A stretch of 64,000 nucleotides of DNA from Neobacillus ginsengisoli (GCF_030813055.1 NZ_JAUSTW010000001.1:682001-746000), one strand, 5' to 3'. Numbered from the stretch's first letter, positions 27,515 through 36,997 are shown. Notes: a model not told the origin generated them from the sequence alone. Made by a program: numbers and translations.

Positions 27515-28873
27515 GTGGAACAGTCTTTTTTAATTAAACCAATGCTCGATGAATCATACCCTGTTATTGATTACGGCAAAGGGGTCTATTTATTTGATAT
27601 GGAAGGGAAAAAATACTTTGATGCCGCATCAGGCGCAGTAACGGCTAATATTGGCCACGGAGTGCAGGAAATCATTGAGGCGATGAATGAGCAAGCAAAA
27701 AAAGTATCTTTCGTGTATCGCTCGCAATTTACGAGTGAAGCGGCAGAAAGGTTAGCAAATAAAATTGCCGAAATGACACCGGGTGATCTTAATTGGTGTT
27801 TCTTTGTCAACAGCGGCTCCGAAGCGACTGAAACCGCGATGAAAATGGCGATTCAATACTGGCAGGAAAAAGGAATTCAAACGAAAACAAAGGTGTTATC
27901 GAGATGGGTTAGTTACCATGGAATCACTTTAGGGGCGCTTTCAATGTCCGGACATCCGGTCAGAAGGGCGAGGTTTACACCGCTTTTAGAGGATTTTCCT
28001 GCTATTCATCCCCCGTATTGCTACCGCTGTCCATACAAACTTGAAGCACCCTCTTGCGGCTATTTATGCGCACAAGAGTTGGAATCAGCGATTAACCGCA
28101 TCGGAGCAGATAAAATTGCCGCCTTTATTGCCGAACCCGTAATTGGAGCAGCGGGAGGTGCGATAGCACCGCCAAAAGATTATTTTAAAGTAATCAAGGA
28201 AATCTGTGAGGATCATAACATACTGTTTATTGCGGATGAAGTTATGACAGGATTTGGGCGGACGGGCACGATGCTTGCGTGCGAACAGTGGGGGATTGTC
28301 CCTGATATTGTTGCGCTTGGAAAAGGGATGGGTGCAGGATATGCACCAATAGCAGCTGCCCTCGCAAGTGAAAAAGTCATGGAGCCCATTTTGGCAGGAA
28401 CTAAATCTGTCATGAGCGGGCATACATTAAGTGCCAATCCCCAATCATGTGCCGTTTCATTAGCCGTTCTCGAATACTTAGAAAAAAACGAGATTATGAA
28501 AGAAGTAGAATGTAAAGGCGTTTACCTGCGAAACCAGCTTGAAAAATTAAAAAATCAATTTACGTTTATCGGTGATGTTCGTGGAAAAGGATTGTTGCTC
28601 GGTTTAGAGTTTGTCGGGGATCGTGACAGAAAAACCCCATTTCCGAGAAAAACAATGATCACTCAAAAAATAATTTCCATTGCAAAAGAAAAAGGTTTGC
28701 TCATTTATCCTGCGGGTGCGGGAATTGACGGTGTAAATGGTGATTCAATTATTATTTCACCTCCCTTAACTATAACAAAAAGGGAGATTGAAGAACTGGC
28801 TTTATTATTAAAAGAGAGTTTGGAAGCCTTATCAGCCCATCTAAATGATGATGATAGGGAAGGTGATGTATAG
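27515..28873 (+). CDS. yodT: Class III aminotransferase, YodT-like
   Basis: 452 residues, fold-type I PLP enzyme of the omega-aminotransferase group. FVNSGSEATETAMKMA is the PLP-phosphate loop, FIADEVMTGFGRTG holds the PLP-binding Asp, and ALGKGMGAGYAPIAA carries the Schiff-base Lys. A Cys cluster (YCYRCPYKLEAPSCGYLC) is unusual and typical of this branch. In the lysine pathway it probably transaminates 3-amino-6-acetamidohexanoate to the 3-oxo acid (inference from YodT context). GTG start with GGAAGTGG upstream. The CoA-transferase gene starts directly after its stop. Confidence 0.85.
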   Translation: MEQSFLIKPMLDESYPVIDYGKGVYLFDMEGKKYFDAASGAVTANIGHGVQEIIEAMNEQAKKVSFVYRSQFTSEAAERLANKIAEMTPGDLNWCFFVNSGSEATETAMKMAIQYWQEKGIQTKTKVLSRWVSYHGITLGALSMSGHPVRRARFTPLLEDFPAIHPPYCYRCPYKLEAPSCGYLCAQELESAINRIGADKIAAFIAEPVIGAAGGAIAPPKDYFKVIKEICEDHNILFIADEVMTGFGRTGTMLACEQWGIVPDIVALGKGMGAGYAPIAAALASEKVMEPILAGTKSVMSGHTLSANPQSCAVSLAVLEYLEKNEIMKEVECKGVYLRNQLEKLKNQFTFIGDVRGKGLLLGLEFVGDRDRKTPFPRKTMITQKIISIAKEKGLLIYPAGAGIDGVNGDSIIISPPLTITKREIEELALLLKESLEALSAHLNDDDREGDV

Positions 28874-29566
28874 ATGGAAAACCCATTCGGAAAAATTACC
28901 GCATTAGAGAAAGTTTTGGCGTTTTTTCATGACCGAATGTCCTTGATGTTTGGAGGATTTGGAGGTGTTGGATCCCCGCCGGCATTAATTGATGGAATAC
29001 TAGAAAAAGGGATTTGTGATATCACATTAATCGGAAATGATACAGGTTTTCCGCATATTGGCATAGGTAAATTAGTCAGTCAAGGAAGAGCCAAAAAGGT
29101 AATTGCCTCACATATCGGTTCAAATCCTGTTGCAGGGCAGCTAATGCATGCCGGAAAGCTTGAGGTTGAATTTTCTCCGCAAGGGATATTAGCTGAAAGA
29201 ATTCGGGCAGGGGGTGTGGGGCTGCCGGCGATTTTATCGGATATCGGGATGGATAATGAGTTGGTGTCAAGGAACAAACCGCATTTTCAACTTAACGGGA
29301 AGGATTATCTTATTGAAACAGCCCTTACGGCTGAAGTGGCAATTGTCTATGCCAAAAAGGCAGATGCATTCGGGAATTTAATCTATGACAAAAGTGCCCG
29401 TAATACCAATCCGCTTGTCGCCATGGCCGGTGATATAACAATTGCTGAGGTAGAAGAAATTGTTCCAGTTGGATGTCTTAATCCCGAAGAAATCATTACC
29501 CCTGGAGTGTTCGTTGACTATATTATTCCTTCTAAGGGGGTGAATTGGAAATGGGCATGGGAGTAG
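28874..29566 (+). CDS. yodS: 3-oxoacid CoA-transferase subunit A (YodS-like)
   Basis: 230 residues of the class I CoA-transferase alpha family: SLMFGGFGGVGSPPALIDGI near residue 20, SHIGSNPVAGQLMHAGKLEVEFSPQG, and PLVAMAGDITIAEVEEIVPVG near the end. Pairs with the B subunit, which overlaps by 16 bases. In this locus it likely activates 3-oxo-6-acetamidohexanoate (inference). Rhythmic ATG just after the yodT stop implies coupling. Confidence 0.9.
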   Translation: MENPFGKITALEKVLAFFHDRMSLMFGGFGGVGSPPALIDGILEKGICDITLIGNDTGFPHIGIGKLVSQGRAKKVIASHIGSNPVAGQLMHAGKLEVEFSPQGILAERIRAGGVGLPAILSDIGMDNELVSRNKPHFQLNGKDYLIETALTAEVAIVYAKKADAFGNLIYDKSARNTNPLVAMAGDITIAEVEEIVPVGCLNPEEIITPGVFVDYIIPSKGVNWKWAWE

Positions 29567-30216
29567 ATATCCGAAATCAAATGGCAAGGCGGGCAGCGGA
29601 AGAAATCCGTAATGGAATGGTCGTAAATCTTGGCATTGGTATTCCGTCGCTTGTTCCCAACCATTTATCAAAGGAAATAATGGTTATGTTTCATGCGGAA
29701 AACGGAATTACCGGAATGGGACCCAGCCCTGAGAAGGGTAAAGAAGATGAAAATTTATGCAATGCAGGAGGATTTCCGGTTACCCTGGAAAGTGGCGGTT
29801 CTTACTGCGACAGTGCTGTTTCATTTGGGATGATTCGCAGAGGCAGAGTGGATATTACCATTTTAGGTTCGCTCCAGGTCAGCCAAAATGGGGATCTTGC
29901 AAATTGGATTGTTCCAGGAAAAAAAGTGCCCGGAATGGGAGGGGCAATGGAACTTGCGCATAAAGCAAAAAAAGTGATTGTCTTAATGAACCATTGTGAT
30001 AAGCAAGGGAATTCAAAAATTGTCACATCGTGTACATTGCCATTAACAACGAAAGCCTGTGTAGATCTCATTGTGACAGAGTTAGCTGTTTTTCAAGTCA
30101 CCGAGAAGGGATTATTTTTAACTGAACTATTTGCTCCATATGACCTTGGAGATGTAGGGCAGAAAACGGATTGTGAATTTATGATTTGTGAAAATGTTCG
30201 GCGAATACCTTATTAA
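29551..30216 (+). CDS. yodR: 3-oxoacid CoA-transferase subunit B (YodR-like)
   Basis: 221 residues from ATG at 29551, with GGGGGTG 9 bases upstream. VVNLGIGIPSLVPNHL, then MFHAENGITGMGPSP with the catalytic Glu (ENG motif), SFGMIRRGRVDITILGSLQVS and MGGAMELAHKAKKVIVLMNHCDK are standard for the beta subunit. Together with the A subunit it moves CoA from acetyl- or succinyl-CoA to a 3-oxo acid. Confidence 0.92.
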   Translation: MGMGVDIRNQMARRAAEEIRNGMVVNLGIGIPSLVPNHLSKEIMVMFHAENGITGMGPSPEKGKEDENLCNAGGFPVTLESGGSYCDSAVSFGMIRRGRVDITILGSLQVSQNGDLANWIVPGKKVPGMGGAMELAHKAKKVIVLMNHCDKQGNSKIVTSCTLPLTTKACVDLIVTELAVFQVTEKGLFLTELFAPYDLGDVGQKTDCEFMICENVRRIPY

Positions 30217-30248
30217 TGCTTCCATGCTGCCCTAAAGGAGGGAATCGT

Positions 30249-31517
30249 TTGAATAAGAAGGAGAATAGTATCAAAAACTGGCTGAAGGAGAATCGGGCAA
30301 GAGGAGCAAGGTTCTTACAAATACTGGTAAGGGAAAACAGCACACGCGGAAATGAAAGCAGTGCACAGGCGATTATCATTGAAAAATGCCGGCAGCTTGG
30401 CTTAACATTGGATATTTGGGAAATTGGCGGAAAAGAGCTAAAAGAACATCCTGCTTTTTGCTGTGACCGTCAAAACTTTGAAGGTAACCCTAACTTGGTA
30501 GCAGTACTAAAGGGCTCAGGCGGTGGAAAATCGATTATATTAAATGGGCATATTGATGTTGTCCCAGTTGGTGACGAAAAGAATTGGAAGCATGACCCAT
30601 TTAGCGGAACGATTGAGTGCGGTAAGCTTTACGGACGCGGAGCAACGGATATGAAAGGGGGGAGCGTAGCGCTTCTGTTGGCAATGGAATCGTTGATTGC
30701 AACGGGCGTAAAGCTTAAAGGGGATGTTATTTTTCAAAGTGTCATCGAAGAAGAAAGCGGCGGTGCGGGTACCCTTGCTGCCGTTTTACGTGGCTATCGT
30801 GCGGATGGAGCTATTATTCCCGAACCGACTAATCTGAAAATTTTCCCAAAACAGCAAGGCTCCATGTGGTTTAGAATTACGGTTAAAGGCAGAGCCGCAC
30901 ATGGCGGAACAAGGTATGAAGGCGTTAGTGCCATCGAGAAATCACTGCTTGTCATCGAGAGATTACAAAAATTAGAGAAAGATAGAAATGCATCGATCAC
31001 CGATCCCCTCTTTGATAAAATCCCGATTCCGATTCCAATCAATATTGGAAAAATAACAAGCGGTGAATGGCCATCTTCGGTTCCTGATCGGACGATTATT
31101 GAAGGAAGAATGGGAGTGTCACCAGAAGAAACAATTGAAGCTGCCCAACAGGAAATGACGGACTGCTTACAGGAGCTCAACCAAAAAGATGAATGGTTCA
31201 AAGAGAATCCACTTCAAATTGAATGGTTTGGAGGAAGATGGCTTCCGGGAAATCTTGAAACCAACCACCCATTAATAAAGGAACTTTCTAAAAGTTTCAT
31301 AGACATTAAGGGGGTAGCCCCTCTTATTGAAGCAAGTCCATGGGGGACAGATGGCGGTATTCTCTCTAATGTCGGAAATACTCCGGTTGTTGTTTTTGGA
31401 CCGGGAATCACAGCAACGGCTCATGATGCAAATGAACATATTGATCTTGAAGATCTGTTTATTTCAAGTGAGATTATTGCTCTTACTTTAATGAAATGGT
31501 GTGAGGTGCATGAGTAA
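30249..31517 (+). CDS. yodQ: M20-family deacylase, YodQ-like (ArgE/DapE type)
   Basis: 422 residues from TTG at 30249, preceded by AAAGGAGGG. Metal-ligand motifs ILNGHIDVVPVGD (HxD), GRGATDMKGGSVALLLA (Asp), IEEESGGAGTL (Glu-Glu) and the C-terminal ATAHDANEHI (His) are all present, with the dimerisation domain containing GRAAHGGTRYEG. Likely removes the acetyl group from 4-acetamidobutyrate to give GABA (inference from the pathway). It overlaps the next gene by 8 bases. Confidence 0.85.
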   Translation: MNKKENSIKNWLKENRARGARFLQILVRENSTRGNESSAQAIIIEKCRQLGLTLDIWEIGGKELKEHPAFCCDRQNFEGNPNLVAVLKGSGGGKSIILNGHIDVVPVGDEKNWKHDPFSGTIECGKLYGRGATDMKGGSVALLLAMESLIATGVKLKGDVIFQSVIEEESGGAGTLAAVLRGYRADGAIIPEPTNLKIFPKQQGSMWFRITVKGRAAHGGTRYEGVSAIEKSLLVIERLQKLEKDRNASITDPLFDKIPIPIPINIGKITSGEWPSSVPDRTIIEGRMGVSPEETIEAAQQEMTDCLQELNQKDEWFKENPLQIEWFGGRWLPGNLETNHPLIKELSKSFIDIKGVAPLIEASPWGTDGGILSNVGNTPVVVFGPGITATAHDANEHIDLEDLFISSEIIALTLMKWCEVHE

Positions 31518-32871
31518 GAAGAATGAAAATCATAAGGGTTCGATCCGCATAAGAACAGAAATTCCAGGTCCGAAAGCATTAGAGCTGCTGGAAAGGAAAT
31601 TTAAGAATGTCCCAAAAGGACCGTTTAATACCATTCAAACCTTTGCTGTAAAAGGTGAGGGTGCAATGGTCACAGATATTGACGGTAACATATTTATTGA
31701 TTTTGCCGGAGCTATCGGGTCGCTAAATGTTGGTCATTGCCCGCCGGGCGTGGTGGAAGCTCTTCACCGCCAGATTGATACCTATCTGCATCCTTGTTTC
31801 CATGTAATGATGTATGAGCCATATATTGAATTGGCAGAAACGTTAAATCGAATAACTCCCGGCAGTCATGAGAAAAAAACATTTTTCTTAAACAGCGGTG
31901 CCGAGGCAGTGGAAAATGCGGTTAAGATAGCAAGAAAATATACAGGAAGAAAAGCAGTTATTTCATTTGAGCGGGGTTTTCATGGCCGCACCTATATGGC
32001 GATGTCTTTAACGAGCAAGGTGAAACCGTATAAATATGAATTCGGGCCTTTTGCACCAGAGACATATAAATGGCCTTATCCATATTATTATCGCTCCGAA
32101 TTTGATTCTCCGGAACAATTGGATGATGCCCTTCTCCAACGATTTGAGACTTTTTTTCAGAGCGAGGTCCCGCCTGAAGAAATTGCTGCTGTAATAATGG
32201 AACCTGTTCAAGGGGAAGGCGGGTTTGTGATTCCATCTCAACGATTTGTAAGAAGTGTGAAATCACTTTGTGAAAAGCATGGCATCTTGTTTATTGCCGA
32301 TGAAGTTCAAACAGGCTTTGGCAGAACGGGGAAGATGTTTGCTGTTGAACATTTTGATATCGTCCCGGACCTGATGATCATGTCAAAATCGATCGCCGCC
32401 GGACTGCCAATAAGTGCAGTAACGGGACGTGCGGAAATATTGGATGCTCCTAATATTGGAGAAATTGGCGGAACATATGGTGGCAGTCCGCTGGGCTGTG
32501 TTGCGGCACTTGAAGTTGTGAAAGCCATTGAAGAAGGAAAGCTTTTAGATCGTGCCCTTACAATCGGAAAAATTTTTCAAGAACGCTTTAATAACCTTAA
32601 AAGCATATATTCACAAATCGGAGACGTTCGCCAAATCGGTGCAATGTGTGCCATTGAATTTGTTAAGGATGCTGATTCCAAAACACCTAATAAAGAATTG
32701 GTGCAAAAAATTATCCAAACTGCACATCAACAGGGGCTTATTATTATGTCTGCCGGTTTATATGGGAATGTGATTCGTCTTTTAACCCCGCTGGTTATCA
32801 CTGATGAACAATTTCAAGAAGGACTGGAGGTTTTGGAAAAAGCCATCTCCGATTGTTGCCAAAAGGCATAG
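31510..32871 (+). CDS. gabT: GabT-like class III aminotransferase
   Basis: 453 residues from ATG at 31510 (GTGAGGTG upstream). FLNSGAEAVENAVKIARKYTG, ISFERGFHGRTYMAMSLTSK, AVIMEPVQGEGGF, FIADEVQTGFGRTG and IMSKSIAAGLPISAV (PLP Lys) strongly resemble 4-aminobutyrate aminotransferase. It would convert the GABA produced by the upstream enzymes to succinate semialdehyde. It is an addition compared with the B. subtilis yokU-yodT operon. No succinate-semialdehyde dehydrogenase is next to it. Confidence 0.83.
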   Translation: MSKKNENHKGSIRIRTEIPGPKALELLERKFKNVPKGPFNTIQTFAVKGEGAMVTDIDGNIFIDFAGAIGSLNVGHCPPGVVEALHRQIDTYLHPCFHVMMYEPYIELAETLNRITPGSHEKKTFFLNSGAEAVENAVKIARKYTGRKAVISFERGFHGRTYMAMSLTSKVKPYKYEFGPFAPETYKWPYPYYYRSEFDSPEQLDDALLQRFETFFQSEVPPEEIAAVIMEPVQGEGGFVIPSQRFVRSVKSLCEKHGILFIADEVQTGFGRTGKMFAVEHFDIVPDLMIMSKSIAAGLPISAVTGRAEILDAPNIGEIGGTYGGSPLGCVAALEVVKAIEEGKLLDRALTIGKIFQERFNNLKSIYSQIGDVRQIGAMCAIEFVKDADSKTPNKELVQKIIQTAHQQGLIIMSAGLYGNVIRLLTPLVITDEQFQEGLEVLEKAISDCCQKA

Positions 32872-33049
32872 AACAACAAGAATAATTTTAATTATCGGAA
32901 ATGGTAAAATAAATCATTTAAATGAAAGTCAAAAGAGCAGAATGGTAACAGGTGCGTTTGCCTACCAAGGGCAGGGAAGGAATTAAATATGCTGTGGAAG
33001 AAATGACTGAACTGAAGTTGATTAGCTTTAAGACCGATTGATAACAGAT

Positions 33050-33079
33050 GTCTGGCCGCAGGGCGGTCAGGCATTTTTT
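33050..33079 (+). terminator. Hairpin with T-run between gabT and ablB
   Basis: TGTCTGGCCGC pairs with GCGGTCAGGCA around a tiny loop, followed by TTTTTT. It ends 22 bases before the ablB start. It may end the operon or act as an attenuator for ablB. Confidence 0.75.
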
Positions 33080-33100
33080 AACAGAGAAGGAGAGGAGTCA

Positions 33101-33955
33101 ATGAAACAAACAGCATCTACGAAAATTTTTGAAGAAAGTAATTATTATCTTGAAGTTTATCTAGATCCTTTTAATAAAAGAATCCGCGTGGACGATTATC
33201 GAGGAAATCTGAAAATACTATTAGAAAAAACAGAGGCACTTATTTCTCAACATCAAGTCGAAAAGCTAATAATTAAGGGACGAACCGAAGATTTTCTCTT
33301 TTTCTTTGAAAAAGGCTTACAGCCTGAAGCGGTAGTTGACCGTTATTTCCTTGGATCGAATGCCTACTTTTTTTCAAAATTTTATACTCTTGAACGGAAG
33401 AAAAACGACCATTGGATTACCGAGGATGGAATGGTACAAAGTATCTATCAATTGTCCTCATCCGTTGAAAAAACATCTCCGCCAAAAGAGTACGAATTGA
33501 AAAAAGCAGATGAAAACTGTGCTGATAAGCTTTCTGCCCTATACCTGAAGGTTTTTCAAATTTATCCAACTCCACTACACGATCCGGAATATGTAAAAAA
33601 AACGATGAAGGAAGGGACAATCTACTATGTGTTTTTCCATGAAGGAGAAATCGTGAGCGCTGCTTCAGCGGAAATTAATTATTTTTATAAAAATGCCGAA
33701 TTAACCGACTGTGCTACTATTTCAGAGCATCGCAAATATGGTCTGATGAAAATTATTCTTCGTGAAATTGAAAGGGAATTGAAGAGTAAAGGAATTTTTT
33801 GTGCTTATTCCATTGCTAGGTCATTATCCTTTGGCATGAATGCCGTTTTATTTCAACTTGACTATAACTATCGCGGCAGATTCATGAACAATTGCTATAT
33901 TTATGACAAGCTTGAAGATATGAATATGTGGGTGAAGAATCTGGCAAACTGCTAA
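33101..33955 (+). CDS. ablB: Beta-lysine N6-acetyltransferase
   Basis: 284 residues from ATG at 33101 with GGAGAGGAG upstream. An N-terminal accessory domain (DPFNKRIRVDDYRGNLK) is followed by a GNAT domain: YYVFFHEGEIVSAASAEIN, NAELTDCATISEHRKYGLMKIILREIE (acetyl-CoA region) and the C-terminal LDYNYRGRFMNNCYIYDKLEDMNMW block typical of AblB/YodP. Acetylates beta-lysine, made by KamA, at N6. Acetyl-beta-lysine is an osmolyte in some microbes, but here it is more probably a catabolic intermediate. Confidence 0.9.
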   Translation: MKQTASTKIFEESNYYLEVYLDPFNKRIRVDDYRGNLKILLEKTEALISQHQVEKLIIKGRTEDFLFFFEKGLQPEAVVDRYFLGSNAYFFSKFYTLERKKNDHWITEDGMVQSIYQLSSSVEKTSPPKEYELKKADENCADKLSALYLKVFQIYPTPLHDPEYVKKTMKEGTIYYVFFHEGEIVSAASAEINYFYKNAELTDCATISEHRKYGLMKIILREIERELKSKGIFCAYSIARSLSFGMNAVLFQLDYNYRGRFMNNCYIYDKLEDMNMWVKNLANC

Positions 33956-34021
33956 AATTTCTGCTAAAGGCGACAATTTATCGGCACCTTCTCATATAGT
34001 GATTAAGGGAAGGTGAAGACG

Positions 34022-35416
34022 ATGGAGCAACTAACCGCTTTAACAAAAGAAGTTCTTACTGCAATTCTAAAAAGCATTGATGAAGGCATCCATGTTGTAA
34101 ATATTAAAGGGGCAACGATTTTTTATAACGAGGTAGCTGCCAGACACGATGGAATGGAAGTGAAAGAGGTACTAGGAAAACATTTATTAGCTTCATTTCC
34201 TTCCTTAACGGAGGAATCAAGCACCTTATTAAAAGTGATTAAAACAGGGAAACCCATTTATAATCAGACCCAGGTTTATGTGAATTTACATGGCATAAGA
34301 ATTGATACAATGAATACGACCCTTCCTATTTTTCTAGAAAAAAAAATCATTGGTGCCGTGGAAATAGCTAAAGACTATTCACGAATGAAGCTGCTTGCGG
34401 AAAGACTTTTAGATTTACAGAGAGGTATAAACACAAGCAGCTCCAAGAAGACGATGAAGCAAGTAACCTTCACATTAAATGACTTAATGACCGTCAGCCC
34501 CAGCTTTTCCAGTTTAAAAGATCAGGCAAGAAAGCTGGCAAAATCGGATTCTCCAATCTTAGTTTATGGTGAAAGCGGAACAGGTAAAGAATTACTGGTT
34601 CAAGGCATACATCACGAATCGCTCCATGGTGATGGATCCTTTATCGCACAAAACTGTGCCGCTATCCCTGAAGCATTACTCGAAAGTATTCTTTTTGGCA
34701 CAGCTAAAGGGAGCTACACAGGTGCAGTTGAAAGGAAAGGGCTATTCGAACTGGCAGATGGGGGAACACTTTTCCTCGATGAACTTCACACGATGCCGAT
34801 TGAATTACAGGCAAAGCTATTAAGAGTATTAGAGGATGGAATGATACGAAGAGTTGGCAGTTCACACAACATATCTGTGAATGTCCGGGTCATTGCTGCG
34901 ATGAATGAGGATCCGGATAAGGCACTTCAAGAAAAAAAGCTTCGCTCGGACCTGTATTACCGTTTAAATGTATTTACTTTTTCGCTTCCTCCTTTGAGGG
35001 AAAGAAGGGAAGATATTCTTTTTTTAACCGATTATTTTATTCAAGGATTTAATCAAAAATTGAATAAAAACATTAGGGGAATGGAGAGTAAATTAGAGGC
35101 TTTCTTTATGTGCTATCAATGGCCCGGCAATGTCCGGGAACTGAAGCATACGATTGAATATATGATGAATGTTTGTGAAGGGGTGCTGCTTGAAGAGAAG
35201 GATTTACCAATAATGTTAAGACAGCAATCATCACGGATAAAAAGTAACGTAAACAATAAAGGGAATCTTTCTTTAAGAAAAAATATCGAAGAGTTAGAGA
35301 ATCGTTTAATCACTGAAGCCTTGAATTTCACTAATGGGAATATCCTCCAAGCCGCAAAGCTTTTAGAGATTCCACGGCAAACTCTGCAATACAAGTTAAA
35401 AAAGTCATTGGAATGA
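34022..35416 (+). CDS. kamR: Sigma-54-dependent activator (KamR-like)
   Basis: 464 residues from ATG at 34022 (GGAAGG upstream). An N-terminal PAS domain (~10-120, EGIHVVNIKGATIFYNEVAA) probably senses lysine or a product. The AAA+ domain has Walker A YGESGTGKELL, the sigma-54 contact loop GSYTGAVERKGLFELADGG (a GAFTGA variant) and Walker B GGTLFLDEL. A Fis-type HTH (NGNILQAAKLLEIPRQTLQY) ends the protein. A sigma-54/KamR system controls kamA in Bacillus thuringiensis, and a -24/-12 promoter lies between this gene and kamA. Confidence 0.88.
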   Translation: MEQLTALTKEVLTAILKSIDEGIHVVNIKGATIFYNEVAARHDGMEVKEVLGKHLLASFPSLTEESSTLLKVIKTGKPIYNQTQVYVNLHGIRIDTMNTTLPIFLEKKIIGAVEIAKDYSRMKLLAERLLDLQRGINTSSSKKTMKQVTFTLNDLMTVSPSFSSLKDQARKLAKSDSPILVYGESGTGKELLVQGIHHESLHGDGSFIAQNCAAIPEALLESILFGTAKGSYTGAVERKGLFELADGGTLFLDELHTMPIELQAKLLRVLEDGMIRRVGSSHNISVNVRVIAAMNEDPDKALQEKKLRSDLYYRLNVFTFSLPPLRERREDILFLTDYFIQGFNQKLNKNIRGMESKLEAFFMCYQWPGNVRELKHTIEYMMNVCEGVLLEEKDLPIMLRQQSSRIKSNVNNKGNLSLRKNIEELENRLITEALNFTNGNILQAAKLLEIPRQTLQYKLKKSLE

Positions 35417-35442
35417 GCTGCCGATATTTCGGCGCTTTTTTA
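35416..35442 (+). terminator. Terminator after kamR
   Basis: AGCTGCCGA/TTCGGCGCT stem with a TAT loop and T-run. Confidence 0.8.
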
Positions 35443-35496
35443 TTTTTACTGAAACATCTTGTTAATAAATACGATTCCTATCCTGTTTTATGAAGT

Positions 35497-35512
35497 TGGC
35501 ACAATTCTTGCA
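35497..35512 (+). promoter_or_regulatory. Sigma-54 (-24/-12) promoter of kamA
   Basis: TGGCAC, five bases, TTGCA: GG at 35498-35499 and GC at 35510-35511 are separated by exactly ten bases, a perfect match to the sigma-54 consensus. It lies 35 bases before the kamA start and directly downstream of the activator gene. Confidence 0.95.
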
Positions 35513-35546
35513 TATTATTTTATAAAGAGGGATAGGAGGAATTTCA

Positions 35547-36986
35547 ATGAAATCCTTTTTATATAAGCCGAAAAGACATTGGAAAGAAATTGAGCTTTGG
35601 AAAGACGTAACAGATGAGCAGTGGAACGATTGGCTATGGCAGCTTACCAATACGATCCGTACATTAGATGATTTAAAAAAGGTTATTCATTTAACACCGG
35701 ATGAAGAAGAAGGGGTAAGAATTTCAACCAAAACGATTCCTTTAAATATTACACCATATTATGCTTCACTAATGAATCCCGATGACTCGCGCTGTCCGAT
35801 TCGAATGCAATCGGTACCTGTTTCAAAGGAAATTCATAAAACGAAATATGACCTCGAAGATCCATTGCATGAGGATGAAGATTCACCGGCTCCGGGGTTG
35901 ACACATAGATATCCCGACCGGGTACTGTTTCTGGTTACCAATCAATGCTCAATGTATTGCCGCTATTGTACAAGAAGACGTTTTTCCGGGCAAATCGGGA
36001 TGGGGGTACCGAAAAAGCAGCTGGATGCAGCGATTTCGTATATCAGGCAAACCCCGCAGGTTCGGGATGTATTGATTTCCGGCGGTGATGGGCTTCTGAT
36101 AAATGATAATATATTGGAATATATTTTGAAAAATTTGCGGGAAATTGACCATGTTGAAATTATTCGTATTGGAACGAGGGCACCTGTTGTATTCCCGCAA
36201 AGAATTACAGAAAACCTTTGTAATATCTTGAAAAAGTATCATCCAGTTTGGTTGAACACCCATTTTAATACTTCGATAGAGATTACCGAGGAGTCGAAAA
36301 AAGCTTGTGAAATGCTCGCCAATTCCGGTGTCCCGGTAGGCAACCAATCCGTTATCCTTGCCGGAATAAACGACAGTGTGCCAATCATGAAAAAACTCAT
36401 GCATGATCTCGTGAAAATTCGTGTTCGACCCTATTATATCTATCAATGTGACTTATCAGAGGGGATTGGGCATTTTCGTGCACCCGTTTCAAAAGGCCTC
36501 GAAATTATTGAGGGTCTTAGAGGACACACTTCCGGTTACGCAGTGCCGACATTTGTTGTGGATGCTCCTGGCGGCGGCGGGAAAATTGCCCTGCAGCCGA
36601 ATTATTTAATCTCGCAAAGCACAGACAAGGTAGTATTACGCAATTTTGAAGGCGTTATAACTTCATATCCGGAACCTGAAAATTATATACCGGGGAGGGC
36701 GGAAGGCTACTTTCAAGAGGTATATAATGATTTGGAAGAAAAGAGGTCTCTTGCGGGAATCGCAGGAATTATGAATGATCAACAGTTTAATCTTGTACCG
36801 GAAGGCTTAACGAGATTAAATCGGCGTAAGGAATATAACCAGGACCCTGCACATAGTTCTTTGAAGGATAAACGGGGTAAAAGGGATGAGATGAAGGAAA
36901 AGAAGTTTCAGGCATTAGCTCAAAAGGAACAAGGTAACAAGAAAAATGAAAATACCGATAATGGGACAGAATCGATCAAGGATTAG
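35547..36986 (+). CDS. kamA: Lysine 2,3-aminomutase
   Basis: 479 residues. The radical-SAM motif CSMYCRYCTRR (CxxxCxxC, about residue 134) is followed by VRDVLISGGDGLLINDN (SAM-binding GGD), IIRIGTRAPVVFPQRI and VPTFVVDAPGGGGKIALQPNY with the PLP-binding lysine region, all characteristic of KamA. It isomerises L-lysine to beta-lysine. AGGAGG precedes the ATG. The charged low-complexity C-terminal ~55 residues (KRGKRDEMKEKKFQ onward) extend beyond the clostridial enzyme, as in other Bacillus KamA proteins. Transcribed from the sigma-54 promoter, with yokU behind it. Confidence 0.96.
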   Translation: MKSFLYKPKRHWKEIELWKDVTDEQWNDWLWQLTNTIRTLDDLKKVIHLTPDEEEGVRISTKTIPLNITPYYASLMNPDDSRCPIRMQSVPVSKEIHKTKYDLEDPLHEDEDSPAPGLTHRYPDRVLFLVTNQCSMYCRYCTRRRFSGQIGMGVPKKQLDAAISYIRQTPQVRDVLISGGDGLLINDNILEYILKNLREIDHVEIIRIGTRAPVVFPQRITENLCNILKKYHPVWLNTHFNTSIEITEESKKACEMLANSGVPVGNQSVILAGINDSVPIMKKLMHDLVKIRVRPYYIYQCDLSEGIGHFRAPVSKGLEIIEGLRGHTSGYAVPTFVVDAPGGGGKIALQPNYLISQSTDKVVLRNFEGVITSYPEPENYIPGRAEGYFQEVYNDLEEKRSLAGIAGIMNDQQFNLVPEGLTRLNRRKEYNQDPAHSSLKDKRGKRDEMKEKKFQALAQKEQGNKKNENTDNGTESIKD

Positions 36987-36997
36987 GGGGAGGGTTT

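Noticed and set aside
32872..33100. Lysine riboswitch upstream of ablB
   Set aside because: An AGGTGCG-like string and a leader with a terminator are suggestive in a lysine locus, but the conserved L-box core segments could not be aligned by eye, and a short coding-like frame overlaps the region.
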